A stretch of 64,000 nt of DNA from Rhynchopus euleeides (Eukaryota; Euglenozoa; Diplonemea; Diplonemida; Diplonemidae), in NCBI GenBank assembly GCA_963210315.1, contig OY723239.1:1769501-1833500 (forward strand), in the 5' to 3' direction. How positions within the stretch are numbered: the first letter of the stretch is position 1; each line of letters begins with the position of its first letter. Both the position numbers and the translations under genes were made by a program. The notes under the pieces are model-generated. The model saw only the letters and a program-made list of their open reading frames with translations. It was not told where the DNA came from and ran no database searches. This document shows positions 21,701 through 31,249 of the stretch, piece by piece.

Positions 21701-24560
21701 CCCGGAAGTGCCGCTGCATCGTCCTGTACGCTGCTCGCAGGGTGCGCAGGACACGGGCGTCGAAACCGAGCTCCGCAGCCAGGCGGAAGGTGAGGTCGAT
21801 TGGCACCGTGTCGAAGCACTTCTTGAAGTCGAGGGCGACTCCGTGCAGCGGTCGCCCTGTGAGGTGGGCTTCTTCAATACGTGCCGCCAGGTGCCAGATG
21901 AGGTCCTCCGCACCGTGGCCAGGCCGGCAGCCGTGCAGGTCTTCGGGCGCGATGATCTCCAACCACTTCAGTGCCGGTTTCACCCGGATAGCTGCCCACA
22001 CTCTGTACAGCACGGGGGTGATACTGATGGGGCGCTGCGACAGTGGCTCTCCTGAGCTGCCAGGCTTGGGGATGAGGCAGATCATGGCGTGCATCAGCTG
22101 CTCCGGCCACTCGCCCGACCGTTCAACTTCGTTGAACACCTCCGCGAAGAGCCTGAGGAGTTCGTGCGGGAGTTGTCTCAGTTCGTGGACCCGCCAACCG
22201 TGCAGGCCCGGCGAGGTGGACGTGGACATCTTGGCCAAGGCCTTCCCAACGTCTTCTGCCGTGATGGTCTTGCACTCCATGTCAGCCACCTCGGGGAGAA
22301 AGCGGAGGTACTTTTGGCGGAAGGTGTCCCACCGGGGCTCTGGCGTCGTTGCGTACTTACGGAAGTACCCTCCCCACGCCGTGTCGCTCCTCAGCAGCTC
22401 GTCCGCCTCCTTGGGGCAGGCCGTGAAAGAGCCGTCTTCGCGCCGCATGAAGGTGGCTGGAGCGCAGAAGCGATCTGCGAGGTACGCGAACACCTGCCCT
22501 GCCTCGTATGTCCAAGCTTTCTGCATCCTCGCCTTCCACGTGCGGATCCTCGCGTCGCGGAGCCTGTCGAACATGCCCCTCTGCGACCCCTCCAAGGCAA
22601 TGAGGGCCTGCTCCAGGATCTCCAGGTCCGGCAACTGCGAGGTTGTGTTCGTCAGCGCTGCTTGCAGCCCCTGGGGGAGGCCCCCCTCCCTCAGGCGTTT
22701 CTTTGCGGCGTTCCAGGCGTGCTTCTCCCCATTCGTGAGGCCGTACGGTGCATCGGCTTGCAGTCGCTTGAGACCCTCTTGGACGAGGCATCGGAGGTTC
22801 CCCAACAGTCCGTCCTTCGCCCGGGTGTTCGTGTCACCGGCCCCCCGTGCAGAGGCGGGGTGGTGCTTGGTGGCCGCCCGCGACCACTGCATGTGGTAGC
22901 CCTCCGCTCTGCCTGTGTAGGCCGCTTCCTGCCTCTCCAGGTGGCCTACATGGACACGCTTTAGGAAACGCTCGCCGCAGGTGGAGGCTCGGTGGAGGAG
23001 CTGCGCGGCCGTTGCTCCGTGGCGCAGTTCCCCCTCTGCAAGCACGTCCTGCATTATCCCTCTCGCCGCAGCGTCTCCCAGCTTGGGCTTACCCGCAGGG
23101 AAAGGGGTGGGAATAATGCAGATCTTTTTGGGGCGGCGGAAGGCAGTGAGGTCTAGGTCTACAAAAAGCGGGCAGTGCGTGGGTATGTCGTAGTCCCCCC
23201 GCTTCGCCACCTCAACGCGACGCAGGGCCGGCGCTGCGCAGGAGTTCATCAGGCAGATGTCCAGCCGAGTGCCGTTCTCCGACGCCCAGCACGTGTTCTG
23301 CACGCTCTGTTGTGCGAGCTCCGCATGCGTCGTCGCCACGTCGACCCAGCCGCCCACCCGGCACGCCTGGGACAGCGTGGCGCTGGTTTCCGGGTTGGTG
23401 TTGAGGTCCCCCATCAGTAGCACGGGCACCTGCCCCAACCCAGCTGCGAGGTCGAGCGTCTCTTGCAGGAGGGCTTCCCGCTGCTCACCCACTTCGGTCC
23501 CCGAGTGGCCGTACACGCTCAGGATATGAAGCGCCGTTTTCCCGTCTCCAATCGCTAGCACTACGTGCACCATGCGGGTACTGTCGTACAACTTCTGCTC
23601 CTGCGCGGTCTTCGGCTGCACCACTTGCGCGACAAGGCCCTCCTTCGCCATGACAGCCACACCTCCGGGCCTTGTTTGTTCGCGGCCGTTCGCGCCTGCG
23701 ACCCTGGGCATGCCCTTGCCCCAGTGCATAGCCCAGCCGTGGGCTGCGAAGTAGCCGTTGTGCGTGCCCTTGCTCGGGTCCGGGACTCGGGTTTCCTGCA
23801 GGGCCACAACATCCGCCTTCAGGCCCGCCACGTCGCCTAGGTGCGTCTGCAGTGACGTTACGTTCGCTGTCGCCAGCCTGATCACTCCCGGTGTTGTTAG
23901 TTGATATGCAGGATGCCGCAATCGCCGCGGGGGCGGTGACGCTGTGGACCCCTGGACGGGCGTAGGCACTCGCGTCCCGTCCGCTGTGGCCGGGGTGGGC
24001 ATAGGAAGGGCTGCAGGGATGTCCCACTGGTTCGTCGGCGTCACAGCTAGCTCCCGGGCCAGGCTAAGGGGGAAACGGAGCACATCGTAGTGGAAGGGCC
24101 TCCACGTAAGGCCCAGCACCTTGGCTCCCTCCCCACACCGGGTCATGCATTGCTTGCTGTTGGAGGCGAGCAGCCACACCTGGGCATCCAGAACTTCTGC
24201 CGCAACCCGGAGGGTAGCCGCGTCTCCGTATGTCCCCGGGCGCGTCTGCTTCTCGACGTAGTCGTCGTAGGATGTAGGGGCCTGCGGGTCATCGTGGTCG
24301 GGCACGTACGAGGCCCTGCGCTCTGCGTTTTGCCGCATGGACGACGCCACCGCTGCACGCAACCCGCCTGCTGTCCACTCCGCGCACTGCTCTGCAAGGC
24401 CGGCGTACTGGCAGTTGCCGTCCTTCGGCACTGGTACCCGGAGCGCCATCAGTCTCCTTGCAGCATGCGTCAACCACTGCTCGTCTTGCTCTATGGTGGA
24501 GGGGGAGTACTCCTGTCCCCCCCCACGGAGGCGCCGGGGTTCTCCTGCCCCTGTCGCCAA
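18717..24560 (-). CDS. Non-LTR retrotransposon ORF2: OTU protease, endonuclease, RT, RNase H
   Basis: An open frame of 1,947 codons; the first ATG is at 24449 (residue 38). Domains in order: OTU-type cysteine protease (about 38-165) with the DGNC nucleophile motif (47-50), a TYGDAATLRVAA segment and the catalytic FHYD histidine (157); AP-like endonuclease (about 225-475) with QE (255-256), GDLNTNP and the terminal THCP histidine; reverse transcriptase (about 770-1100) with VALDFKKCFDT (motif A, about 912) and SFVDD (motif C, about 1002); a CRYC...H...C zinc knuckle (about 1338-1356); RNase H (about 1550-1690) with YFDGGA, EYEAL, GDSQVV and NTDADALS; and a Cys/His-rich C-terminus (about 1860-1930). 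All catalytic residues are present, so it may be intact. The OTU domain recalls Dualen/RandI-type elements. Its upstream partner is the ORF at 24843-27356. Confidence 0.93.
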   Translation of the reverse strand: MATGAGEPRRLRGGGQEYSPSTIEQDEQWLTHAARRLMALRVPVPKDGNCQYAGLAEQCAEWTAGGLRAAVASSMRQNAERRASYVPDHDDPQAPTSYDDYVEKQTRPGTYGDAATLRVAAEVLDAQVWLLASNSKQCMTRCGEGAKVLGLTWRPFHYDVLRFPLSLARELAVTPTNQWDIPAALPMPTPATADGTRVPTPVQGSTASPPPRRLRHPAYQLTTPGVIRLATANVTSLQTHLGDVAGLKADVVALQETRVPDPSKGTHNGYFAAHGWAMHWGKGMPRVAGANGREQTRPGGVAVMAKEGLVAQVVQPKTAQEQKLYDSTRMVHVVLAIGDGKTALHILSVYGHSGTEVGEQREALLQETLDLAAGLGQVPVLLMGDLNTNPETSATLSQACRVGGWVDVATTHAELAQQSVQNTCWASENGTRLDICLMNSCAAPALRRVEVAKRGDYDIPTHCPLFVDLDLTAFRRPKKICIIPTPFPAGKPKLGDAAARGIMQDVLAEGELRHGATAAQLLHRASTCGERFLKRVHVGHLERQEAAYTGRAEGYHMQWSRAATKHHPASARGAGDTNTRAKDGLLGNLRCLVQEGLKRLQADAPYGLTNGEKHAWNAAKKRLREGGLPQGLQAALTNTTSQLPDLEILEQALIALEGSQRGMFDRLRDARIRTWKARMQKAWTYEAGQVFAYLADRFCAPATFMRREDGSFTACPKEADELLRSDTAWGGYFRKYATTPEPRWDTFRQKYLRFLPEVADMECKTITAEDVGKALAKMSTSTSPGLHGWRVHELRQLPHELLRLFAEVFNEVERSGEWPEQLMHAMICLIPKPGSSGEPLSQRPISITPVLYRVWAAIRVKPALKWLEIIAPEDLHGCRPGHGAEDLIWHLAARIEEAHLTGRPLHGVALDFKKCFDTVPIDLTFRLAAELGFDARVLRTLRAAYRTMQRHFRASGTIGEGFLPTNGIMQGCPISVVLINVLVGVWMRMVEHRQDTRALSFVDDVYATAPSPEILQDVVDDSAGFSHDTGMAICAEIKSHVFSTSPGPLRIMYRARDGEATPLRQRNSFDCLGAMLHARLIREGRTAPQSERIARRKEGAQQNLRRTSALPLPVQWKGQAAAMTAGARLYYDALVTRWDSKDIRRWRGLFVAALWSGPPRRAQEIVLCVLHQAHRVDPAVAPPYRQITTWAKQIKKWSHSRVLSEAAWGSRERLEGTGPFALFWAALQGIEWRWSAATTLAYTDEAGRDVTFGPVAATPSAWAIFAHDLRQSLRNATAKKLAERRDDFQGAEHGIDGRVTRCVLEGEGAAITGYQRGLLRSVVAGAVPARGRTGLGEVCRYCTSGTPETVSHLWWDCAAWEPVRQKHPIAARDRTAWPACLAQCGVAPIYRYSVPENEQPLPMSFADRITTVAQLHRYFIAVLAARQEKDGLLDRSVRHHRTTVYPWEWSTPNPESASIPALAPSEVKQTWGKRPPGMWVALCDWLRGLKWGPQGSEHTVTLMELAVDFELSTGLTLPDTVTRRIRPPAHVDPNRKGAREARSRIPADTAPGLTLYFDGGARDNGTPFAVAGAGAVLYQDGCKVSEKVLPLLNVRSNNIAEYEALRAGLRLLERGDAPEGPVTVRGDSQVVLRQLQGDSLCRDAALRPLFLSTSRLAADLQPRFTLTYEHVKRESNTDADALSNAAMDEAERLGASRQQLQQDLTVFQSSILGKAASLKGLCSMVTKVGTGPWHCGHAANSTVLTAIGGSVAAGLSRRAQLNPATESVMRSLQAHLAVPAPSRTDTVFHDRGMAWAATFAPQPHYPEGWQQSAQQWAARGRQANSRVGRPWERRGAAPRTAPPGARRNAKVLACKLHWKPRCSACQKRRLPEEVCCRNHHKEGDGLPVTMGFCKRHSMDRCGDCYSDGKTLPHCCQAHHAGYAARPPPRSGTELAPHSNPSGASAVT

Positions 24561-24842
24561 ATCTACGGGGTCCCAGCACGGGGCCGTTGCCCGGGTATCT
24601 CCTGCCCGTACAGCGGCTCGGCTGGGTCTAGGTGGGGTTGGGGGTGATGTTGGGGTTGGGGTTCTACTTGGGGTGTGTGGAGGTGTTTGTATACGCCCCG
24701 AGACCTCCTGTTTCTCGGGGTGGGGTGCGGCTGGGGGCCCGACGGCGAACGTGATTTGTCCCCAGACGTGGTCGGCACCCCGGCCAGGGGGAACGTTAAT
24801 CTCCTGCGCGGGTCCCCCCCGCTGGCCGGAGCGCCCGCCCCC
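24561..24842 (-). other. ORF1-ORF2 junction of the non-LTR element
   Basis: A 96-codon frame (24563-24853) overlaps the ORF1 stop and ends just upstream of the ORF2 frame. It could allow termination-reinitiation, but it has no recognisable domain and its proline-rich content resembles untranslated GC-rich DNA. Confidence 0.35.
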
Positions 24843-27356
24843 CTATTCCTCATCCGGCTTCTGCGGGTAGGGGGTAAGGCGGTTGGAACGAGGCTTCAGG
24901 TACGCCGTGATGGAGGCCTGCCTGGTCCTCCCGTTCCTGCTGGCTCCCGGCACCCTACAGGGTGGGGCCTCATCCCCGCCAACTGCCGTGGGCGTCAGGG
25001 CTTCGAGGAGGGGTGGGGCCGGCGGGGCAGGCTGGGCAGGCGGCGCCGGTGCTGCCGGCGGCACTGCTGCTGGCTGCGCTGGGGTCGGGGCGGCGCTCGA
25101 CGTTGTTGGTGCCCCGGGTGCCATAGGTGTCACGGGTTTACTGCTCGAATCACTGGGCGGGGCAGGGGCGGAGGAGTCAGAGGCGGCGGAGGTGGCAGAG
25201 GTGGTGGTGGTGGTGGTGCTGGGGGAGGAGCGGGCGGGTTTTGTGGGTGCTGGCAGGGCATCCGCAGCCGGCCCGGCCGTGGGCCCCGCCGGCGGTTTGC
25301 CCTTCGCCCCCTTGGACGCACCCAGCCCCTTTGTGGCAGCGCTCAGCTCCCGCCTCACGGAGATGAGCATCTCCTGGTGTTGCAGCTTGCGCTGCTCCTC
25401 CGCGTCGCGCACCCCCTCTAGCAGGCCCTGCCAGCTCTGCCCGAGCTCGCTGGCCTGCTGCGTCAGCTGGCGCTGCACCCTCTCGCCCTCCTCCTTCCCT
25501 GCCTGTTGGAGGTCAGCTCGAAGGGTAGTGTCGAGCTGGGTTGCCTTCTCGGCAAGGGCCTTGAGCTGCTGGGCCCCGTGCCGCGCCATCTGCGCCTCGC
25601 AGGTCCCCCGCAGCTCCCCACACACCTCATCCAGGCGGCTCTGGAGGCGGGCCACCTGCTCCCCGGTCGCCCGCTCCGACTGCTGCTGGGCGGCCGTGGC
25701 GTCCTTGCGGTCAGCCTCGCAGGAGGCCCGCAGGTCGCGCACCGTGACCCCCAGGCGCTCCGTCTGCCGCCGCAGCTCGCCCACCGCGGCTTCCCCCTGC
25801 TGCGCCTCCCACGCCCTGCGGAGCTCCGCCACCGCCGCGTCCAGGCGCTGCTGCTCCTGCCCGCGCTGCGCCTCCAGGTCGGCCCTGACCGCGTCCACCT
25901 CCGCCTGGAGCTGCTGCGCCTGGTGGTGGGAGAGGGGCGTCTGCTCGCTCGCCTCCGCGGCTTGCAGGCTCAGCATGGCCTTGCAAGCGCCGCTGAGGCG
26001 CTCCTCAAGCGCCCGGTGCTTGAGGTCCCGCTGCGCAAGCTGGCCCTGCATGTCGGCCTCGAGGGCCTTGTGGCTGGCCTCCCAGCCCTTGCGCGACGCA
26101 GTCAGATCCGTCGCATGCGCGCGGCCTTGCCCCTCCAAGGCGGTGAGCCCAGCAGCCAGCTTCTGCAGATCCGTGCTCGCTGCTGCCTCACCCACCGCCT
26201 TGCCCAGCCCTCCGACATGCTCGCGGAGGCGGGAGACCGTCACGCCCATCGACTGCTGGTGCTTCGCGACCTCCAGGAGCTGGGCCTTGTGCTCCTTTAG
26301 TTCACGCTCCGTTTTCAGTGTGGACGTAGTGGCTGTAGTGGTGGGGGGTGTGGTGGTGGGGCGCTCCTGGAGGCTCTTCAGCAGGGCCCCTTGCGCCTGC
26401 AGCTGCTCCTCCTGGCGGCCGAGGCGGTCCCCCATGCGCTGCATCTGCAGCTCGTGCTGCTGGGCGTGGCTGTCCAGCCGGGCCTCGAGCAGCGCCACCT
26501 GCTCGGCGTGCTGCTCCCCCTGGCGGCGCAGGCGGTCTTCGAGCCACTGCTCTGACAGGCCCGGGTGCCCCTGCATCGCCTCCATCCGCTGCCCCAGCTC
26601 GCCCTGCCGTGCCTGCTGGGTCAGCAGCTGGGCCTCCAGCCGCTTGCGGTGGCCGTCCTGGTCCTGCAGGAGGCGGCGCAGGCCCTGCAGCTCGGCTTGA
26701 CAAGCCGCGCCGTCGCCCTGCGTGGCGGAGTCGGCGGCGGCAGGTGCGGGGTCATGCCCGAGCTCCCGCAGGCGCCCGGCGAGCTTCTCCAGATCCTTCT
26801 GGAGCTGGGCAGCTCTCTGCTGTGCCTGCTGCGCCTGCTGCTTCGCCGCCGCTGCTGCTCCGCCACCACGCCCGGTCCGCCCAACCGTGCCGCTGGCCTG
26901 CGACTTCGCAGACCTTCCCGCCTTCGCGGCCGTGGCGCGCTCCTCCTGGAGCCTGTCGCGGACGCTCTCATAGCGCCGCTTCAGGCGGAGCACCTCCTCG
27001 GCCTGCTTCTTCGCGGCCGCCTCCCTCTGCTTCTGCTCCTCGAGGAGCAGCGTGTCCGTCAGGACCACCTCCTTCCCGTTGACTACTAGAGTCCATGTGG
27101 GGGGGGTGCCGTGGGTGGGGGGTTGCTCGGCAGCGAGGACGGCGACGCCGCCCTCCAGGCTGTCCAGCGCCGCCTCCCACCGGAGGTGGTCGAGAATGGT
27201 GCGCACGTGGGCGGCACCATAGAGGGGGGGAAGGGGTTGGAGCTCGTATCTGCGAGGTTCCGTGAATTCGAGGGGGGGCAGGGGGGCGGCCTGTTGGCCA
27301 CCGGCCTGGGAGCCGGTGTTCCCGGAGGAGACCCCGTGGAGGTCGGCCTGTGACAT
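24843..27356 (-). CDS. Non-LTR retrotransposon ORF1: long coiled-coil protein
   Basis: 837 residues from the ATG at 27356; the frame is open to 27434 without an earlier ATG. It starts MSQADLHGVSSG. From about residue 130 to 680 it is an almost continuous heptad-rich coiled coil full of Gln, Glu, Ala and Leu. A Pro/Ala/Thr/Ser-rich hinge with TTTTTT follows, then a basic tail (SITAYLKPRSNRLTPYPQK). It occupies the ORF1 position, 282 bp upstream of the ORF2 frame and on the same strand, so it is probably the RNA-binding or oligomerising partner of ORF2. Coiled coils are typical of LINE ORF1 proteins, but no RRM or zinc knuckle was seen and its length is unusual. The stop overlaps an ATG in another frame (cggATGAggaaTAG). 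Confidence 0.75.
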   Translation of the reverse strand: MSQADLHGVSSGNTGSQAGGQQAAPLPPLEFTEPRRYELQPLPPLYGAAHVRTILDHLRWEAALDSLEGGVAVLAAEQPPTHGTPPTWTLVVNGKEVVLTDTLLLEEQKQREAAAKKQAEEVLRLKRRYESVRDRLQEERATAAKAGRSAKSQASGTVGRTGRGGGAAAAAKQQAQQAQQRAAQLQKDLEKLAGRLRELGHDPAPAAADSATQGDGAACQAELQGLRRLLQDQDGHRKRLEAQLLTQQARQGELGQRMEAMQGHPGLSEQWLEDRLRRQGEQHAEQVALLEARLDSHAQQHELQMQRMGDRLGRQEEQLQAQGALLKSLQERPTTTPPTTTATTSTLKTERELKEHKAQLLEVAKHQQSMGVTVSRLREHVGGLGKAVGEAAASTDLQKLAAGLTALEGQGRAHATDLTASRKGWEASHKALEADMQGQLAQRDLKHRALEERLSGACKAMLSLQAAEASEQTPLSHHQAQQLQAEVDAVRADLEAQRGQEQQRLDAAVAELRRAWEAQQGEAAVGELRRQTERLGVTVRDLRASCEADRKDATAAQQQSERATGEQVARLQSRLDEVCGELRGTCEAQMARHGAQQLKALAEKATQLDTTLRADLQQAGKEEGERVQRQLTQQASELGQSWQGLLEGVRDAEEQRKLQHQEMLISVRRELSAATKGLGASKGAKGKPPAGPTAGPAADALPAPTKPARSSPSTTTTTTSATSAASDSSAPAPPSDSSSKPVTPMAPGAPTTSSAAPTPAQPAAVPPAAPAPPAQPAPPAPPLLEALTPTAVGGDEAPPCRVPGASRNGRTRQASITAYLKPRSNRLTPYPQKPDEE

Positions 27357-27534
27357 CCTGCCCGTGTATCCCTCTCTCCTCCTGTGTGTGTGTGTGTCTG
27401 GTGGTGTGGATAGTACAACGTATCCGTTGGCCACGCTCGAGGCAGGGCCGTTGCGAGATGTATGTGTGGGAGGAGCACCACACCCAACTATGCAGGCACA
27501 CCGCCCAACCCCCCCCCCCCCCCTAGGGGTGGGT

Positions 27535-28678
27535 CACTGCACCTAAAAAAGCGTGTACATTGGCCAAATTTTGAGAAACGAGTTTTTGACCCTCAAAAGG
27601 TGATTCTGGTGGCAGAAAGTGCCCAATATGCTCCGGAAACTCAATTCCGCCCACTCCCAGGGGGTGGTATGCCCCCGACGATGCCGTTTTTAGCAACCAA
27701 AATTTTTGGGACAGAACTTGTACCTGAGGCTATTTGTGCAGGCTGCTTATTTCCGCTGGTGCCCTTTGTATCACCCTCAGTGACTGCCAGCGGCGCCGGA
27801 TGGCCCTCAGGAGGTCTGTCCGTAGTTCTGGTCCATGAACTGCGTCCTGCATAACGTCTTGCTCGTCCGCGAGAGCAATCAGATCTGGTTTCCTCTTCCT
27901 TTGAGAGACTGGCCCGTATCTCAACTGTGGATTCCGTCGACCCCCTCAATCCAGTCATTTGTGGCTCCCAATCAGCCTCAAATTTGACAATGCAGACATG
28001 CCTGAGGACTTCCCGACAATACCGTTGAGCAGAAGTTGGGGCTGGAAGCTGAGACGGGCAAATCTTGCGCTTCTGCTGAGCGCTATTTCTGGGCCACTTC
28101 TTGTACCCGTGCCTGCTGTACCAGGTGCCTGTTCCAGTCAGCTGCCTCCCATCAGAGGAGGCATCTGAGGGACTCTCGGATGGCGTCCCTGTGCCACAGG
28201 TGATGCTCACAGGTGAGGCACCACACCCAAGGACGCACTCCCTGGCAACGGATGCACCGTGCCACAGACCCAGCCGCCGTAAGCTCCCGAAGAACAGCGT
28301 CAAACGGGACACGAACTGTACCATACTTCTCCCACAACTTTTCCTGGTGCAATCACCTCGCATTGGCTTGCCTTCTGGCCTCTGGAGGGCACCGAGAAGC
28401 TGTTATGTTTCAGAACAATCAAAGACAACAGTTCTTCTGTGCATCTGGCAGGTTGAGGTGCGTTTGCTCTGCTTGATGTGTCCTGTGGAGTGCAGCCCAG
28501 GTACAAGTTCTGTCCCAAAAATTTTGATTGCTAAAAACGGCATCGTCGGGGGCATACCACCCCCTGGGAGTGGGCGGAATTGAGTTTCCGGAGCATATTG
28601 GGCACTTTCTGCCACCAGAATCACCTTTTTAGGGTCAAAAACGCACATCTCAAAAATTGGCCAATGTTTCCCCCAGTG
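27535..28678. mobile_element. TIR element with cactg...cagtg ends, copy 1
   Basis: About 180-bp imperfect inverted repeats (27541-27725 and 28496-28672), including cagaacttgtacct and its complement at the inner edge and ggtggtatgccccc in the arm. Termini are cactg (27535) and cagtg (28674-28678). The minus-strand interior encodes a fragment, CIRCQG...WVWCLTCEHHLWHRDA (28162-28260), resembling the Cys-His cluster found near KDZ-type transposases, interrupted by frameshifts. It is the same size and layout as the element at 30071-31203. No target duplication can be read, because another element abuts the right end. Confidence 0.65.
28162..28352 (-). pseudogene. Remnant with Cys-His zinc cluster inside TIR element
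   Basis: A minus frame of 66 codons reads a C-x2-C...C-x2-C-x2-H-x2-H cluster (CIRC, CLTCEHHLWH). The spacing recalls B-box-like or CxC clusters of KDZ transposons. The frame closes at 28152, and neighbouring minus frames (27641-28363, 27730-27924) continue as short coding-like pieces. This suggests a decayed or spliced internal gene. Identification as transposase-associated is inference only. Confidence 0.35.
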
Positions 28679-29049
28679 CACGGTGGGATCTTGTAAATTT
28701 TACATGTATAACTACAAGTATAATACATGTATTATACATGTATAATACTTGCATGTCAACTATTATACATGTATAATACATGTATATGCCTGAAATATAC
28801 ATGTAAAATACATGTATATCAAGTAAAAATACATGTATAATACTTGCATGTCAACTATTATACATGTATTTTTACTTGATATACATGTATTTTACATGTA
28901 TATTTCAGGCATTTACATGTATTTTACATGTATAATACTTGTCATGCAAGTATTATACATGTAAAATACTTGCATGACAAGTAAAATACATGTATAATAC
29001 TTGCATGACAAGTAAAATACTTGCATGCAAGTAAAATACATGTATTTTG
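28679..29049. repeat. AT-rich foldback element, partial (left end)
   Basis: Begins cacggtgggatcttgtaaat, the same terminus as the element at 10745-13019, and continues with the tacatgta/acttgcatg vocabulary. It is cut at tgtatttt|ggggatg. It directly abuts the cagtg end of the preceding TIR element. Confidence 0.8.
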
Positions 29050-29368
29050 GGGATGACGTGGCATTGTTTGACCGGATCGGTTGTGTAAGTGTGTAGCCCC
29101 CTCCGCCCTCTGTCCCTCCCCCCAGGGTGGTGTGTGGAGGCGAGAAGCGCAAACAGCAGCAATGCAGGCATAGCAAAAAGTGGATCCCTGCAGGTAGACC
29201 CTCGGGGTACATCCCTATCATCGGGTCACCTGAAATTCCCCAATTTGAAAATCTGCAACAATCAAGGCAACACGCGATGGGATGGGGCACATGACCTTGC
29301 ACAGGGGTGGGGGGGCAGAAGGCAGGGGGTGGGGTTGCGGTTGGGGTAGGTATAGCGTTTGAATATTT
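29050..29368. other. Unassigned spacer
   Basis: No gene or repeat recognised apart from a GT-rich patch at 29080-29095 and a G-rich patch at 29300-29345. Confidence 0.3.
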
Positions 29369-29469
29369 GGGGGCCCTCGCTACCAGTCACAGCTCGTCAG
29401 TCAGTGAGGGGAAGTGGGGCTGTAGCTCACTTCTTCTCACTCAGTCACACCTGGTAGCGAAGGCCCCCC
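29369..29469. mobile_element. MITE-B copy (ggggccctcgctaccag termini)
   Basis: A 101-bp foldback: ggggccctcgctaccag on the left and ctggtagcgaaggcccc on the right, with cagtcagtgaggggaag mirrored by cttctcactcagtcaca inside. A related half-copy in inverse orientation lies at about 48975-49063 and a shorter one at about 47107-47155. Confidence 0.7.
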
Positions 29470-30070
29470 TTGAGTTTGTTTGAATTTTACACAACAGACG
29501 ACCCGAACCTCATTTGGCCAATTTTCTCCCCACAACCCCGATTTGGAGGCAAACCTCATTTGCTTGATTTTTGGGGTCGCATGAGGGAACTCGGGGCGGA
29601 AACTCGAGATTTTCACACGACTATCTTCGTGGACAGTTCCAGACCACCAGGACCCGATTTTCGTCCCAGAAAATTTTGGGTCAGTATTTTGGGCGAGATT
29701 TGGCCAAGGCCAAAAACCAGCCATTTTCCGGGACCGGTTTTAACGCGTTTTAGGGCCCAGAATAGGCTCAAAACTCAAAAATTCCTTCGAAATCGGCCTC
29801 AAACGTCCAAAATAGATCCCCCCCCGGAAAAAAAATTCGAAAAGGGTCCCCCTATACACCCTGGATTTTGGACCAAAATTCCCCCATAAAACCCCCAAAA
29901 ACCCCCCATATTCCCCCCATATTTTTTATGGGGGGAATCTGGGGGGTTTTTGGGGGCCCCCATATTTTCCCCACATTTTTTTTGGGGGGTTTGGCGCAGA
30001 AAACCCCCCATATTTTCCCCCATATTCGGGTCCCCCCACCGTGGGGGGACAAGTATGCCTAGGGGGGGGT
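29470..30070. other. Low-complexity ccccatattt region
   Basis: Noncoding, with imperfect direct and inverted runs of ccccccatattttccccc (29880-30035) able to fold on themselves. It may be the decayed arm of the neighbouring TIR element. No gene. Confidence 0.4.
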
Positions 30071-31203
30071 CACTGGGGGGGACAAACCCCAAAATTCCAC
30101 TTTCCCTCGGAGGGCATTTTTGGGTCAAAAAAATATGAAAAACCGGTCCAGAATGTGTCGGAACCCGGATATACCCCCACTACAACATGATCTGTGGCCT
30201 TGTTACCCTCTCAGACCCCATCCTAATTTTCCGTCCCAGAACTTGTACCTAGCCCACCCCCCGTGAGCAAGGTCTCATCGCGATCAACATGCAATGGACC
30301 AAGAATAGCTCTGTTTCACCCTTCAAAGCTGCCGAGAAGTTCCTGTGGAGTCGATCGGAACAGCGGTGCAAGCCCTGATGTGAGATGGCGGCGCCGCAGG
30401 TCGCAGATCTCGCACAGGAAGGTACGTACCGGTTGTTGTACCGGAAGCACACCGTGGTGAAGGTGCAGAGTGGCCCGGTTGCCCGTGTACGAACACGTAC
30501 CCCACTGCAGCGCTCGTACTCTCGTGCTGACGTGAGCCGAGGTCGGTGTGGATCAACCTCAAACAGGTGTGGAGCACGACTGGCTGGGGGGTCTCCTCTC
30601 GTCAATGGTAGTACAGCTGATCAGCCGCTTTCGAGGTGTACAGCCTCAACGGTGACTGCACTCGCACAGCTCAACACAAGCGGAATAGTGAATGAAACTG
30701 AGGGGGGAAATCCTCCTGACCCTCGGCAGAGGATGTGTGCGCATTTGTGAAGCGACCGCGTCCCCAAACAACTGCTCAGGAAGCGTTCCCGGAGGTACCG
30801 GGCCCACAAACAGGGCGAGACCCGCAGCTTCCTGGGAAGGAAACGGAGTGCTGAATTGATGGATCTCGCCGAGGAGAGCGGGCTCCACCAGTATGAATTC
30901 ACCATCCTTGAGCTCCAGAAGAACCTCGTGGGCGATATGCATGCGGAACTGGAAACAATGCCTCTTCCCAGTGGTTGTGGTCAAAAATGACGAAGCTACG
31001 CTACTTCCCTGAGGTACAAGTTCTGGTACAAAAATTAAAATGGGCGAAAAATGCCTTCCTGGGTGTCAGAAACCACCGAAATGGGCCTAAAACCTGTTTT
31101 CCACCACATATCGGCCAACAGATACCCAAAAATCGGCTCTCCGGGGGTAGGAATGGGGGTGTTGGAAAAATTGCCGTTTGTCTACCACTTTTCCTTAACA
31201 GTG
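30071..31203. mobile_element. TIR element with cactg...cagtg ends, copy 2
   Basis: Termini gggtcactg (30068-30075) and cagtgaccc (31199-31206) are inverted. The inner inverted motif cagaacttgtacct (30238) / aggtacaagttctg (31013-31026) matches copy 1 at 27535-28678, and the length (about 1.13 kb) is the same. Minus-strand frames of about 95-120 codons fill the core but none is recognisable. The arms themselves are much diverged from those of copy 1. Confidence 0.55.
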
Positions 31204-31249
31204 ACCCCCCCCCCTACCCCCCCCCCCCGCCCGACCGAAGCCTCTCCTT

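Noticed and set aside
21448..22899. Plus-strand ORF of 483 codons inside the non-LTR element
   Set aside because: It is antisense to the RT domain and a GC-rich shadow frame without recognisable domains.
24883..26700. Plus-strand ORF of 605 codons opposite ORF1
   Set aside because: It is a Ser/Cys/Arg-rich antisense shadow of the coiled-coil repeat-like sequence.
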